Below, one piece after another: positions 43,021-56,280 of a stretch of DNA of 64,000 nucleotides. The notes under the pieces were generated by a model, which was not told the origin of the DNA, made no database searches, and was given only the letters and a program-made list of their open reading frames with translations. The position numbers were made by a program, and so were the translations under genes. This DNA is from Ustulina deusta (Eukaryota > Ascomycota > Sordariomycetes > Xylariales > Xylariaceae). The DNA lies in assembly GCA_023159155.1 (NCBI GenBank), contig JAJNNX010000001.1:2666001-2730000 (forward strand), written 5' to 3'. Positions within the stretch are counted from its first letter, which is position 1; each line of letters opens with the position of its first letter.

Positions 43021-46000
43021 AACTAATCAATATCTGTTGGTTTCGAGATTCTGTATACGATTGCGGCCTATCAAAGATCTGACGCAAGACGGTACAAATG
43101 CGACCTTTTGTCAATACCTTACTGGCAAATATTAGCAAAACATGAGACGTTGCCTTCTTAAACTGTCAGGTTCCAAGAGCGATTCAACTAATAATTTTCA
43201 TCACGGTTGTTCTCCCCTTGAAAGTTGCGGGACGTTGGATTGCTCAGAGAGGCTGCTAGTGGCTCGATTGATCTGATTATTAATGCTATACTGCCGCCAG
43301 ACTTCAGGCATACATATAGGTTTTTGGTTTTACCACCACCAAAAAGTGGTGCATAACTAATTCGGTTTAGTGTAGTTGCTACCGTCGCTCAGGATTCGAC
43401 CCAGGATAGGTAATACCTATTCCAGGACACCTATCTATAATTAAAGTAAGTAATAATGAGACAGCTAGATGTAAACTATAACCTATAAAGCGAACGTCTA
43501 GTCAATATATGGTATTTCTAGTTTTTGGAAACGACGCTCTCCTCATCCGATGAATATCTGGCAGGCCTAGGCTCCGTGCTTGTTGGCCTATTCTGTCTCG
43601 GTTACAAAAAACAAAGTGTCCTGGAGGGGAAGATCAAATAGTCGCCAGAAGGGAGAGACGTGGAAAGCGCATACGCGGCATTGTGGCGGACCAACAGCCC
43701 AAGAGGCCTGTTGGTAGGCCTACTGGAGCAACTACACTTACTTAGGTACCTTAACCGTAACACGCCATTGGGTACACGAGGCAGACAATTTTAACTTGTA
43801 AATAGAGTTATTAGGAGCGCCTTATATATACACGTATGAGTGGGCAGGACCAGTGGCTGTAAGGTGTACATAAGGGAGGAAGGTGTAAGACTAGCACTGT
43901 ATTTAGCTGGCAGGCTTACGCTACAGACCCCTCCATTTGCGATACAACATCTTTTTGGCCTTGCCAGCCATTTTCTGTATGCAGATTTAGCATTCTGCAG
44001 ATAGGTAGGGATTCTAGTATTAAGAAGCGATTTATCATCTCTACTAGCTGAATATATGCAGCAACAAAAAGACACTTGTTGACGAAATTCTCGTCCTAAA
44101 TATGCTATTAGTTCTAAAATATCACATGCTAACCAGGTACTTACTTGTTATTGTTTAACTTAAATTTGCTACAGTAGTACCCTACCTAGGTAGGGAAGTA
44201 GAGGTATTCATAGGCATTTTACCTGAGGCATGTAACCAGGGTTGATATACGCATGGGGTGAGTGGGGTATGCCTTTACCCCTCTCCCCACTTTGTCTCCA
44301 AATCCTTCCGATCTGTGCAACAACTCGGCGAGGAAGTAGTATGTACCGAACCTTAGGTTGGTATTAGGTATATTAGCCCCGAAATATCTCATGTCACGTG
44401 GACTTCTCTGATGTCCGTGACGCGACAAACCTCGAGTGTCGATCCCCCCAGATGATCGCAAGACTTGTTGGGCGCGTCTTTCCGACACCTGGTTAGGTAT
44501 ACTTCAGGGTTATCGCGAGGCTGCAATAGCAACCTTGACGGTGCATCATTGAGCATATCTATTCCAATACAAGATTTCTCTTAGATCCCCCTCATGTTCT
44601 AGAATTATTGTTGAAATCTGTGTGCCCTTGAACCAACAGTTGCGGTTCAATTATGCCCTACTGCATCTGAATCCTGGTCGTGGCCGATTAACAAGGCTGA
44701 TAATTCCCTGTTCCTCAGCTCTAGAATACATATGCATGTACCTACATAGGTACACGTTCATGCGCCTGTGACATTCATGGTAGGTGGGACCCTTATCTTG
44801 ATGTCGATGTTTTTATCTGGAACAGGTGCATCCTTCCGTTTATGGTCTGTCGCAATTGCCGAATAATTTTCATGTTGGTGCCTCTGGCATCTCACATCTC
44901 GCGTCCGGCCTGAAAGGTACCTCATCCTCCTGCCATCATCACTCTCCCGCAATCCCATCCTCGCGAGTCTAGTTGCCAAATAGCTGGAGTGAGCCCTCCC
45001 GTCACTCCGCCATCGACGATTGCTAACAGCCAATCTCAGACCTTACCACTTGCAGCAGTGGGCGGTTAACCACCTCCCGACTCACTTCTCCTTGACCAAC
45101 CCTGCCACGCCAGGCACAATCTTCCTCCCCCTCTGTCTCGACGACTTGTCGCATCCCGTGTGCGAACATCCGTGCATCAATCTATTCGAATTGCACCTCG
45201 TGATGCTAAGCCGGCAAATATCTCCGACTCTACACATATTTTTGCATACAATCCGAGCCCGAGCCCGGCCACCCTCAGTAGCCTCTGGCATAAGGCAACT
45301 CAATCTTTTGCACAAACCACTTCTTTCGGGAGCTGCTGAGGCAACATTATTCCGCTTCGGATTCCCATAGTTAGCCCCCATTCCGACCGCCACCGACTTG
45401 GCTTGAACATCGGCGTCTCTGGCTCATACGAGGTCTCATCACTAGTGCAGGTTTTTACCTGCAGTTTTTCGACAACCAATCTGGAGAACTCCATCTCGTC
45501 GTCAACTGGTCGTGGACAGGACATAAATAGTTACACACACAACCTAGGTGTGGCGCCTCATTTGGGAATCTGCATCTTCTGGGTAAGTTTTGGAATCGTG
45601 CCCACCCTTCGTCCTTGCAGAGTACAACCGATCAGAAAGTCGTTTGATCTTCACACCACTTGGCCCCAGTTCCTGTATTTGCTCTCTCACAATATTAATA
45701 TTCTTGGGGGAATGATACCCCCGAAGATGGGTGGCAATATGGATTCACTGGAATAGCACCTAGGTGAATGCAACTTGAAGGCACCTGGATGCCTTACCGA
45801 TTTGGCGTGCCTGCCACAGCAACCATCATGTCAATTGTTTATTTGGCTCTGGAAATTTTGGTTTCTTTCTTCTTCGTTCTCAAGGATCTTTCATGCATTC
45901 GTGGTTTTGAACCGAGCCACCACAACCTTGACTATTTTGAACTGACCAAATCGCACGGACAGTGTCACATCACTGAGCCAAATGTTGTTGTGATTTTCGG

Positions 46001-46029
46001 CTATATAAAATAAAATTCTTACGTTCGAG
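43021..46029. other. 3-kb spacer between GSH2 and the SNF2 gene
   Basis: No gene recognised. It contains a small hairpin (CACCACCAAAAAGTGGTG near 43334), a weak tRNA-like A/B-box pair at 43366-43402 too close together for a tRNA, and several TACCTAGGTA-type elements (43742, 44181, 44745). The right half (about 45000-46000) is C/T-rich on the plus strand and probably serves as promoter and leader of the SNF2 gene; small ORFs there look non-coding. Confidence 0.45.
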
Positions 46030-49000
46030 ATGGATGATCCCTGGGGCTGGGATGTTGATCGAGTCGTGCAGGAACTCTGCACGTCCAACCGATCGTGGCA
46101 TCTATCGTCGACGCCGCTCAAGCTGCCGCCCCTTGATCAATTGGAGGCAGCCCTCCGCCAACATGAAGTTGATGGTGAAGTTCTCCTAACCTATGACCAA
46201 GCTGAGCTGTGCGCCGAGCTTGGGATCAAGATCTTGAAGCACAAATCTACCTTCAAGAACGCTATTCAGGATATTCGATTGCGAAGTAACCGCTATCGTA
46301 TCTACCGAAAGCGACAAGCTTCCGACTTGGAAGATGCAGAAGAGTTGGTAAATAATGATCACCCACCCGATGAGGTCCAACACAAGGGTGTATTAGAAGA
46401 ACATATTCAGGTGCCTTGTCCTCAGGTGCCTCCTCCTCAGACGCCTCCATCTATATCTACGTTATTGCCAAACGGCTCATCTCCAACGGTTACTAATGAG
46501 CAGATGGCCAAGAAGCGAAAAATCACCCCCACTCTCATTACTCCGATGATAGATCCCAATAGGAACCGGAGTATTGCAACCGAAGCAGATACGGTATATT
46601 TAACACCGGAACTCGCAGCGGAGCGTACCGAAAGAGAGCCTGTCAATGATCTTTCTGATAACCTATGTACTGGCGCTTACCTCGGGAACAAATCTATCAC
46701 TAGATTCGACATCCTGGGCTTCGATTCTATTGGCCATTCAGAATCACCTTTGGAAGAGGACAAGCAGTTCAATATTGTGTCTACGACTCGGCTGATTCCT
46801 GGGCGCATGGTCCAGACTCACCGACTAATGAAACGTTTCCTTCTTCGCAGGACTGTTCCCCATCGAATTAAATTCACAAAATCAGATATTGTTTCCGGTT
46901 CGAATAATCCAGATCATGATATGGTCCTTCCTCTGTACGGTGACTCGGATGACGACATGGAATATGATTCTGACACATGGAGAGAAATTGAGGCCGAGAG
47001 GATCGAGAATGACTTAAAACGGTCTCTCCCGAAGGGCCTTACCATTGAAGAAATAACGTCAACCATTGACCGAGTACTCCAAGAGATGGCCTCTGAGTGG
47101 GGAAGATCAAAACTTCCCAAATACGTTAGCAAGGCAAATCGTATTTGGAATGATGCGAGAAGGTCTGGTTTGAAAGACGCAATAGACAGGGCTCGAAGGG
47201 AGCTGCATGAGTTCGAAGCTCGCATTGTAAAGTGCAAAGAGACCACCCGAAAGAACGACTACCGCAATGTAAAAGAACTTGAACAGTTACTGTCCTCTAT
47301 TGAACCGAGCGTTTTCGATAGAGAGCACCGTTTGTGGTTGATCAGCGTTCTTACTTCTCCGTCTGAACCGGCCAAAATTAGTCGACCTCGTGAACCAAGA
47401 GAACGGCCCCAAAAACCACAACCTGTTTTAGCGGATGATGAGGAGATTTTGACCAGCGATTCCGAAGATGACTTGAGAAATTTCATCGTTGATGATGATA
47501 ACATACCCCTCTCGAATACCGACGAAGATCACACCGAACCTTTCGAAGATGGCTTTATCCCCCCTGAGGTCATAGAAACTCCAAGTCAGATTAGATCTGC
47601 AGGAGCTTCCAAGAAGATCCTTCAAACGCCGTCAAAACCTAAGCAACCCGTTGTCATTGATTTGACAACTCCTCCTGATCGCACGCGTCGCATAATACAC
47701 CTCAAAGACGGCAGGTTGGGCTCGAGGGAAACCCCTAATAGACCCAAGAAGAATTCCGCCGTTTCTCCTTTGATCATGGGAATCACCGACTTAGCATCTG
47801 GTGAGCAAAATGTGGCGAAGGCTTTGGAGACAGTCGACCAAACATATCTTGATGCCATTTTCTCGATCACTGGCCACTGTGAGCCTGAACATGTTTGGTT
47901 GGATCTTATTCTCCCTGCACTGGACAGAGAATGGCCTAAGGCGCCCTATAATACCCATCTCAAGAAAGAAAGCCTAACAGCGTATACCATGGTTCGTTTG
48001 TTCGATACATATCGAGACGGTACATCCCGCAAACTCAAACGATATAGAGATGCCGACGACCAAGAAAAGAAACGACTTCAAGAACTGTACAAGCTATACT
48101 CGGAGGAATGGGACGCCTTCATCAGGTTCCTCAAGCGATTGAGTGATCGCTTCGAGTGGAACAAGACTGAGTTAGGCAAAGAGAAACAGGGTACATCTAT
48201 TACGTCCCTTCCCGATGTAGGCGGCGAGAAAGAAACAGACTTAGACTCTCTCCCGGAGGATACGGATGCTAGCACTGATAAAGTAGACAAAGAAGAAAAT
48301 GCGGTACAATCCGACGAAAAAAGGAAGAAGAGGAAAAAGAAGCGCAAAGAAGTCGTCCGTAACCGCGAAGCAGCTATGGTTCGAGACCGAGACCAAGCCT
48401 TTGTTGCAGAGCAGGAGAGTCGTCGTAAGATTCTCCGTGCAAGACTTGAAACAGAGGGTAGTATAGCTCTGGGCAGTCAGCATGGGAGCATCATCGTCAA
48501 CGAGAGCAAACGAGACGACCAAGGGTTTATCTACATCAATGATGAGATTGCCCAACGAATTAAGGAACACCAAATCACGGGAGTGCGGTTTATGTGGGAT
48601 CAGCTAGTTGTTGCTAAAGAAAGGCAAGGCTGTCTTCTAGCACATACTATGGGCCTTGGCAAGACCATGCAAGTTATTACTCTATTGGTCACTATCAGCC
48701 AGGCCGCTGCATCTAACGACCCTACTGTTTCCTCTCAGATCCCGGAAGAAATGCGCAAGTCAAGAACGTTGATACTTAGTCCGGCGACTCTGGCTAATAA
48801 TTGGCTGGATGAGCTCCTGAGCTGGCTACCTGAGCATCACCAACTTGGCACCATCTTTAAGGTCGATGCTATAATGAGCGTCGAGGACCGAAATCAGGCC
48901 ATTCAAACCTGGGGTGCCGAAGGTGGTATAATGATTATTGGTTACAATCTCTTTAAGGCGTTCATTGACGATGAGAACATGGGCGAGATTTTCCTCAAGC

Positions 49001-51537
49001 AACCGAACATCGTAGTTGCGGACGAAGCACATATGATGAAGAACCCCAATTCTAAGACTCACGTCGCAGCTGCCAACTTTAGAACACTCAGTCGGATAGC
49101 ATTAACTGGATCTCCATTAGCGAATAATGTTGAGGAATATTATTCGATGATCAATTGGGTTGCTCCCAATTATCTCGGTGATATACGCGAATTTCGTGCC
49201 CAGTATGCAAACCCTATCAAGAATGGTCTTCAGGCGGACAGCACGGCGTCTGACCGGCGACGTGCATTAAGAATGCTACGTGTTCTCAAGTCGGAAGTAT
49301 CCCCGAAAGTCAGTCGGATTACTATTGCTGTATTAAAGCACGATATACCAATCAAAAAAGAATTCGTCATCACTGTTCCCCTCACACCTATTCAGCGACA
49401 AGCGTATGAGATGTTCATACAATATCACTCCAATGGCTACTCCGATTCGAACAAGGTGCCTGTTTTCGCAATCCACGACCTCGGTCTAATCTGTGCTTCT
49501 CCCTCAATTTTCTTAGAGAAATTGAAGAACCCGGGGAGTAACTCGGCAGATAAAACCGAAACAGTCACATTACCCCAACAACTTGTTAGCGACGAAATGG
49601 CTCTTTTGCGTAGCGCAGAAAGAGAAGCAAAAGATGACTTTATCCTAACTTGGAAGATTCCTATACTAGTCGAAATTCTGGACCTATGCAAGAAGGTAGG
49701 TGACAATTGTTTATTGTTTAGTCATTCTAGGGTCGTACTTAACTACCTTGAACGATTACTACGTATGCAAAAGCGCTCATTTCTGCGCTTGGATGGCAAG
49801 ACGCAGATGGCAGAACGCCAAAGCATGGTCAAACGCTTCAACAAGGGCAATATCGACATATTCTTGATTTCCACGAAGGCCGGTGCTCTCGGGTTGAATA
49901 TCACTGGTGCGAACAGAGTCATCATTTTTGACGCTCAGTTTAACCCCCAAAACGAACAACAGGCTGTTGGTCGCGCGTATCGGATCGGACAGAAAAAACC
50001 TGTTTTCGTTTACCGGTTCGTCTGCGGAGGCACGTGTGAGCAAAAGCTATTGCACCAGGCCATTTGGAAGATGCAACTGGCGTCCCGGGTTGTTGATAAG
50101 AAACATCTTGTTAATAAAGCACCCCAATTCGCTAGGGCTTGGGACATGCCTGAAGAACCTAAGCAAGAGGACTTGGATTTATTCCTAGGCCATGATGCCG
50201 TTCTTGATGCTGTGTTAAAGGACAAAAAGTATAGAGAGGGTATCAGAGCTGTTCAGATGATGGACGTTTTTGAAGAAGAGGCTGTTGAGGATGCTGAGTT
50301 GTCAGCAGAGGATATTAACCTTTCTAACGTCATGATACAAGCAAATGAAGCACGCAGATTGGGACAGCCTCTACCCGCACACTTGTCTGTCGCTCTAATG
50401 GCAGGTAATGGAATAATGACACCGGATGGCTACAGTCATGATCTTGTGCCTCCAAGCGGAAGCCGACATGTACCACAACCTCTTGCTAAACCTCCAAGTG
50501 CAAGTCAACCTTCACCACAGTCTTCTCTCACCAGACTTCCTGCAGAAAACCAAACTTTGCCATCCCATCCTCCTACGTCCCTGACTGTTGTTCCTGCATC
50601 CCAACCAAACCTCGACGTTCCGCTACCATCCGGTAGCCACTCTCTACGTCCACCGTCGACCTTGCCACCAATGCAACTTCAGGGGGCAGAAGTACATATT
50701 AGACCTTCGGCTCATGATTCAAATGGGGTCTCTAATACGGATTGGAACTCTTTGTCGGCGATCCAGAGAGATTTGATTCGGGAATTTGCTGTGAAGGCCG
50801 GTTTTCCGGACAAGGAAACAAGGAGTCGGGTGGGTTTTGCTGTCTCGAGCGCGATATGGGATAATATACAGTGTATCAACCCCGAACAACAAAGCGCTAT
50901 GAGGTGGGCAATCATGCATGCCGTCTCTGCTGAACGCTTCGTTGAGGCTCTCTGTATGGGCCTCATTTCGCCACAGCAATTGGGTCAATTGACTCCGGAG
51001 AATATCAATCAACAGCTCAAAACGTGGAAGGAAGAGGCCGCTTCAGAATGGGAAACCAAAAAAATGGCATGGAGTTCGCGAAAACTATCCCGTGATCCAG
51101 AAGTAAACTCCCCAGCTCAAAAGCATCAGCGTGACACCTTGACACCCCGAACTAATCTCAATCTTTAGCATTTGCAGACTGCGTTGCAGCGATTGTCCGC
51201 AGTTCCTAAGCAGGGCGAGGGCAGTCGACAAACCGACCACTCTAAATCTTATCGACTTGATGACCACGAGGCACTGCAAGCTGTGTTCGAGCGTAGGAGA
51301 CACAAAACTCAACAGAAGGACGACCAGGAAGCTCTACGAGCTGTCATGGAGCGTAGGATAGCTAAGGATTCTCCATCACCGTCTTCAGATACCAGTAAGG
51401 AGCCGCGTCTCCCCAACTGGGCTAAACATATTGTCCGGCAAGCAGAAATACCAGCCCCATCATCCTCTGTCCCATCGAGGACACCGCCATCTCCAAAGTT
51501 CACGCTGCGACCACAACCAAGAACGCCCTTTAAGTAA
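46030..51537 (+). CDS. Rad54-like/ATRX-type SNF2 chromatin-remodelling ATPase
   Basis: Two exons are proposed, 46030-51102 and 51178-51537, giving about 1810 aa. The first exon is a continuous ORF to TAG at 51166-51168. A GTAAAC donor at 51103, the branch-like ACTAATC and a TTTGCAG acceptor remove that stop in phase 0. Domains: a SAM-like helical N-terminus (DQAELCAELGIKILKHKSTF), a long acidic linker, a basic coiled region (KRKKRKKKRKEVV, residue ~765), then the SNF2 ATPase with HTMGLGKTMQV (motif I, ~875), DEAH (~998), LTGSPLANNVEEYY, and helicase-C with STKAGALGLNITGANRVI and QQAVGRAYRIGQ (~1310). The RIGQ ending and the GxxxYYSMINW segment place it with ATRX/ARIP4-like Rad54 relatives. 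The added exon has two DD(H/Q)EALxAVxERR copies. It should act in the nucleus; targets are unknown. Confidence 0.9.
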
Positions 51538-52657
51538 GGATTCTGGCAGTGCACCTCGTGACTCCAGATGATCGGTTCTTTTCCTATATGCTGCTTTGAT
51601 GCCTTCTCCGTTCAATCAACTTATTTCTCAACATCTCACGTTCAGGCGTTTTCTGGTGTGGCGTTTTCCTCTAGATTTCATTGCATGTCTGAGATACCCC
51701 CGGCTCTTCCACAAGGGAGCTTTCTACTTTTCTTCTATGGGGGAGGCACTCTGGTTGACGGGTGAGAAGAAATAAAATTTCTGGCGCATGCATAGGGGTA
51801 GGGTGTATATTACTGAGGAATGGATAAGGGCGAGGGTTATTAAGCACGTCTCCGTTTCCAAGACCAGCAAGTTTGAGAAGGGGAAAAGGGAAAGTTGTGG
51901 AACGACATGATAGGTCTAGATTCTACGGGGTTTGCTGGGAGATCTGGCTTCGAGATCATTTCCCATATGAAGTTGCTCTCATCTCAGACTTCGGGCGTGG
52001 CGTAGATTTTTCGTCAGGAACCGCGGATTAGGCTAGGCTATATGCTCAAGCTACATAGACCAAAATCGTGGATGAATATCTGCGTGGATCTCCTTCGTTT
52101 TTCTCCCATGACATGAGCTCTGCGTGGTGAACATGCCTAGTAGACTAGTGTGTAGGGTATGAGCTGAATCGGATAAGCTTCCTCTTATCTATGTTCAGCC
52201 TGAGGATGCTGGGATGTGTGTTGAATGGCCATTGACTATTGAGATGGAAGAGGGGGAGAAACGATAATTCAAGATCCGGTCACTGGATATTGTCGGAAGA
52301 GAAGACGTCGACACAACCAAATCAAACCACGAGTGAAATCAATGCTAAGCAACGAAATTACGGATTATCTTCAGCAACTGATCTGAGGACCCCGCCTAAC
52401 CAACAACTGTCACGCTTTGAAGCAGTTTCTGTCCTACACCGACTCCATGTTTTCTGACATAGAGCTCGATTATCAATTCTTATAGCGAATTCATTGGTTA
52501 AAAATGTTTTTTTTCTTTCTCTTTTTGGCCAAATTTTTTCTCATCCTTATTCTCTCCGCATTTCCCCATTTAGCCCCCATCGCTTTGGGGGGCTGGTAGG
52601 CCGTGCGCTATAGTATGATACCTAATCTAACAACCCAGAGTCGCTGCAGCCATTCGC
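51538..52657. other. Convergent 3' spacer, SNF2 gene / ARP8
   Basis: About 1.1 kb between two stops. A T-rich tract (CTTTTTTTCTTTC style) lies near 52505-52535. ORFs at 51568 and 52239 show no domain. Nothing further seen. Confidence 0.5.
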
Positions 52658-55078
52658 TTACCAAGCCCAAAGCACCTTGTGGTGCAGCACACGAGCGCCT
52701 AGTCGCTCAAACTCGAAAGGTGTGATCCAGCTGTCGTTGGCGGGCAGCTTCGTGAACACGGATGCGCCCTTCCAGACGACCACCTGCTCGTCCATGTCAC
52801 GTGCACTCCTCGAAACCAGTATGCGGTCAAAGAGATCGGGCCGGCGGGCGCGAAGCTTTTCTTCTAGTGTTTGTGTGAATAAAGGTATTTTAGATCCCCC
52901 GCCAACCACCATGATACTGCCCAAAAAGTCACGCAGCCGCTTGTCGTCGCCCCTGGCGGCATTCTGAATGCTGGTGAAAATGGCGATATCGAGTGGTGCA
53001 ACGGGGAGGACGGCATCCCGCTCCGCGGCTAATGACCGCGCGCTACGAGCCGCCGAGTCCACGAACATGCCTGCGGGCGGTGCTGGTGAGGCTGCATTAC
53101 GAAGAGCATTCGGTCCATTCGGTGCTGGGCTGCCGGTGTTCCCGCTAGCACCAAAGTGGAAAGCGGGTGGTATAGGAGTGGATGCGCCTTCTGGGGCGGG
53201 AGACGCGGCGTTTGAACCTCCTGGTGTGCCGTTGAGGTCCCCGCGTGACAAGAAATTGAAAGGCTGAGACTTCTCTTTCATAGGGGTAGCAAGGTTAGGA
53301 TCTGACGGATTGGGTTGGAATCCGTTGGCGTTCGAGACAATAGACGGCTTGATGTGGGCTAGGATTGCTAGCTGGGCAGCGGATGCCGGGTCGTCAGGGA
53401 CATCGACGTCGTAGGCGTTGTATGAGCGGTCGACCAACTTCCGGCGACCTCGAAGTTTAGTAGAATTGTCGAAGATCGCCGGGTCATAAAATCCCATGGG
53501 GGCCAGGATCACTTCGTCGTATGTCTTGAATTGATATTTGTAGGTGGGTTGGTTCGGGGCGCGAAGGTGAAACTGATATAATTGCACTGATATATCGGCT
53601 TGCGCCATGGTACAATGTTTGATCTTCAGCTCCTCGGCAAGAAGGAAGTCGTAACGCCTCCGAAGGTTTATTTCCTGGTAGGGGAAGTTGTCATAGAGCA
53701 TCATTTTGATGAATGTGTCTGTGACATCATAGCCGCCGTATTTCAGGTTTATGCGCGAGTCCTCAATACACAAGCCGTCCTCAACACAAGCGATAGAGGT
53801 CTTCTGAGCTCCAACATCGACCACACAGGCTTGGGTGTAACCTGCCCCAAATGTGGCCGCCATGCTCTCCTGGATAAAGCATATCCTGCTAAACTCAAAC
53901 CAAGTCATACAAGACTTTAGGACTTGCTCGACGTACTTCTTGTCGTACAAATCCGGGATGACAAATACGCAGCTGTAGTTCCTCCACGTAGAAGTACTCG
54001 TTAGACCTAGCTCTTGCCTTATGGCTTTGTCTAATAGGGTTTCGAAGTCGTCGTAGAGGTGCTCGGCGGTGGCGTAATCATCCTCATTGAGGGCACCATG
54101 TTGTATGGGCCACCAAAGCTTGAATTTGGGGTTTGAGTCGTCCGGAACCCGTTGGGCTGCATTTCCAATAAAGCACGAGGCAACCGAATCGGGGTCCTCG
54201 AGGCCATTCACGTCGGTCCAGTCGATCTCCTGAGGGTCGTTGTGCTTGGGTATTTTTTCTGGCTCGGTCCGCCTGTTGTAGTTAACTACGAGCTCCTTCG
54301 AGTTGGGAAGCACCTTGCGCTTGTTCGCGCGCATGTCGACCTTGAGATCGTTACACATCTTCTGATACTTCTTGGACCATTCTTCGCCGTACTGCTGGTC
54401 TGTGGTTTTGGCTTCGAAGTGTCGCCTGGGTAGGGCCTCGTGCATCTCGGACTCGGTCTGGGGAAACTTGGCGGCTACGGTCATGGGTATTGTCTTGGGC
54501 AGGGCGTCGCTGGCGAAGCCTATGCGTAGGTTCTGGCTGCCGGGGTGTATGACGATGACTTTGGAGGGATCTGTTCCATCGTTCGACGACGCGGCAGCCT
54601 CCTCGGGCGGGATATCGGCGACGGGAAGAGGGACTTCAGCGTGGCCATTTCGGGCAAGGGCTCGATCCCGGTCTTTCGCAGACTGGACGAGCCTGTCCCG
54701 TGTGGCTTCGGCTTGCAATCGCAGAGCGAGCACTTGATCATCGCGTTTCATGTAATCACTACCAGGACAGGCGGTTGGTCAGCACAGCACGGCAGCAACA
54801 GCGAGCGCCAGAGACGTAGATTAACGGATGGCGGATGGCGTACGTATAATAGTTCTTCTGGTTGATAGGAGTGACGTCAGGCCAGTTGGTCTGCTTCATG
54901 CCATTGTCGGTCCTCTCGAGTCCTGGGTTAGGAGCGCGTGTCAGCGAATGCGAAAGCAAAAAAAACCAAGGCAAGCCACAATGCGCGCTTCACGACGATG
55001 GGTTCGGCGTCACAAGGCTGCATAGTACGCGACCTTACCTTCGCGGAGAAGGACGCGCTCGCTGACTTTTCCAACCAT
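52658..55078 (-). CDS. ARP8: Actin-related protein 8 of the INO80 complex
   Basis: Three exons: 55078-55039, 54922-54844 and 54758-52658; introns are 116 and 85 nt; the product is 739 aa. Exon 1 gives MVGKVSERVLLREG and exon 2 LERTDNGMKQTNWPDVTPIN, joined as NYYTDYMKRDDQVLALRLQ, the conserved Arp8 N-terminus. The actin fold follows: VIVIHPGSQNLRIGFASD (phosphate loop 1, non-canonical), WRNYSCVFVIPDLYDKKYVE, FIQESMAATFGAGYTQACVV, LKYGGYDVTD, and IMVVGGGSKIPLFTQTLEEK near the end. A Gly/Pro/Ala/Ser-rich insertion lies at about residues 520-610. Arp8 forms the actin module with Arp4 and actin on the Ino80 HSA domain and helps linker-DNA sensing. Reading from 54751 alone would lose the first 42 residues. 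Confidence 0.95.
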
Positions 55079-56280
55079 CCTGAAAACGAGCTACGACGGC
55101 GACAACGCTCCTCATGCGACAGCGGCGGGCGGCAGAGTCGAAGCTGGCGATGGACAGGAGTGTTGGTAGCCCGGCGTTGTCACAGGACGACGAATCAATC
55201 AATAACAAGTAAATAACAGAAAAGGGCGAGGCCTGGTCTACGGCATCGCAGGGCACCTAGCGTTCTAGCCTAAAGTATAGGTACTTAAGTAATTAATTTT
55301 GTGCAGGATGTTTGCTCGCTCCCATTGCAGCTGCCACCACAGTGAACACCGTGAATGGAATATCCAGAATCCAAATCCACCGCCATTGATTTGACCACCC
55401 CGTATCGGTATCAGTGTTGGAAGGCTACTCACCACCTCCCTTGGTACCTAGGTAGGTGCTGGAGACCACAAGGGCGCTACGATAGGTACAGATTAGGGGC
55501 TACCTAGCTAGCTATCTTATCGGGAATTTAGCCCCGCCAAAGCTGAGCCTTGTGCCTTGTGCCTTGCCTACAGCATACGAGGTACTGTTGCGAAGATCAA
55601 TTCCTGCAAATCTGTGGTGTAAGCGAACAATAACCTCCCTACCTTACACTACTACGACTCCCGAGGATATGCGGCGTCACGAAGTTCTTTTGTCTGTCTG
55701 CATCAAACCTCGGTAATAAAATGCTCATAGAGGAGGTCTATAGTGCATGCCCAGTGATGTTCGTGGCAAAAGCCCGGCGCAAGCAATAGACAAAGGAGGA
55801 CATGTCAAAGAAGTCAAAGAGGCCAGAGAGCTCTTTAGATTATCGACGCTCGCCGGGTGGATAGGCTATCTACCTAGTTCTAGGCTATCTATCTAGGCTA
55901 CGTAGCTGAAGTGGTCTTATCGAAATGACACCTGGCATTGGACTTTTTCTGTCTTTGCAGTCATCGGTTTCGGTACCATCCACTATGACGTCGATCTCGC
56001 CATTCGTCCCATTCGGCCAGCATACACATAGTATATGGCCTTCTCAATCATCTGAGCATTACCTATTAGCGTATGCTACGAGTGCCCACTACCTACCTAC
56101 GCCGCCCAGACAACGCCAGTGAATCCGTCGATCTTGCATCCTACCTGCTGCGGTGTCCGTCGACCGACATTGCTGTAACATCTGATTCGGTCAGCCTGTT
56201 GTAACGAGACACGTCTGAACTGTACAACAAGCCTCTTCAATACTCGGATTTGCAGCACGTCTCAACTTGGTCCCTCCAAA
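55079..56280. promoter_or_regulatory. Divergent promoter region, ARP8 / low-complexity protein
   Basis: A 1.2-kb spacer. It contains GGTACCTAGGTAGGTG at about 55445 and a GCCTTGTGCCTTGTGCCTTGCC tandem near 55548-55570. No gene seen; small plus-strand ORFs have no features. Confidence 0.5.

Noticed and set aside
43366..43402. tRNA-like A box (TTTAGTGTAGTTGC) and B box (AGGATTCGACCC)
   Set aside because: Only about a dozen bases separate the boxes and no cloverleaf can be formed; at best a fragment of a tRNA-derived repeat.
45403..45756. 117-codon plus-strand ORF before the SNF2 gene
   Set aside because: C/T-rich leader composition and no domain; more likely part of the promoter or 5' UTR.
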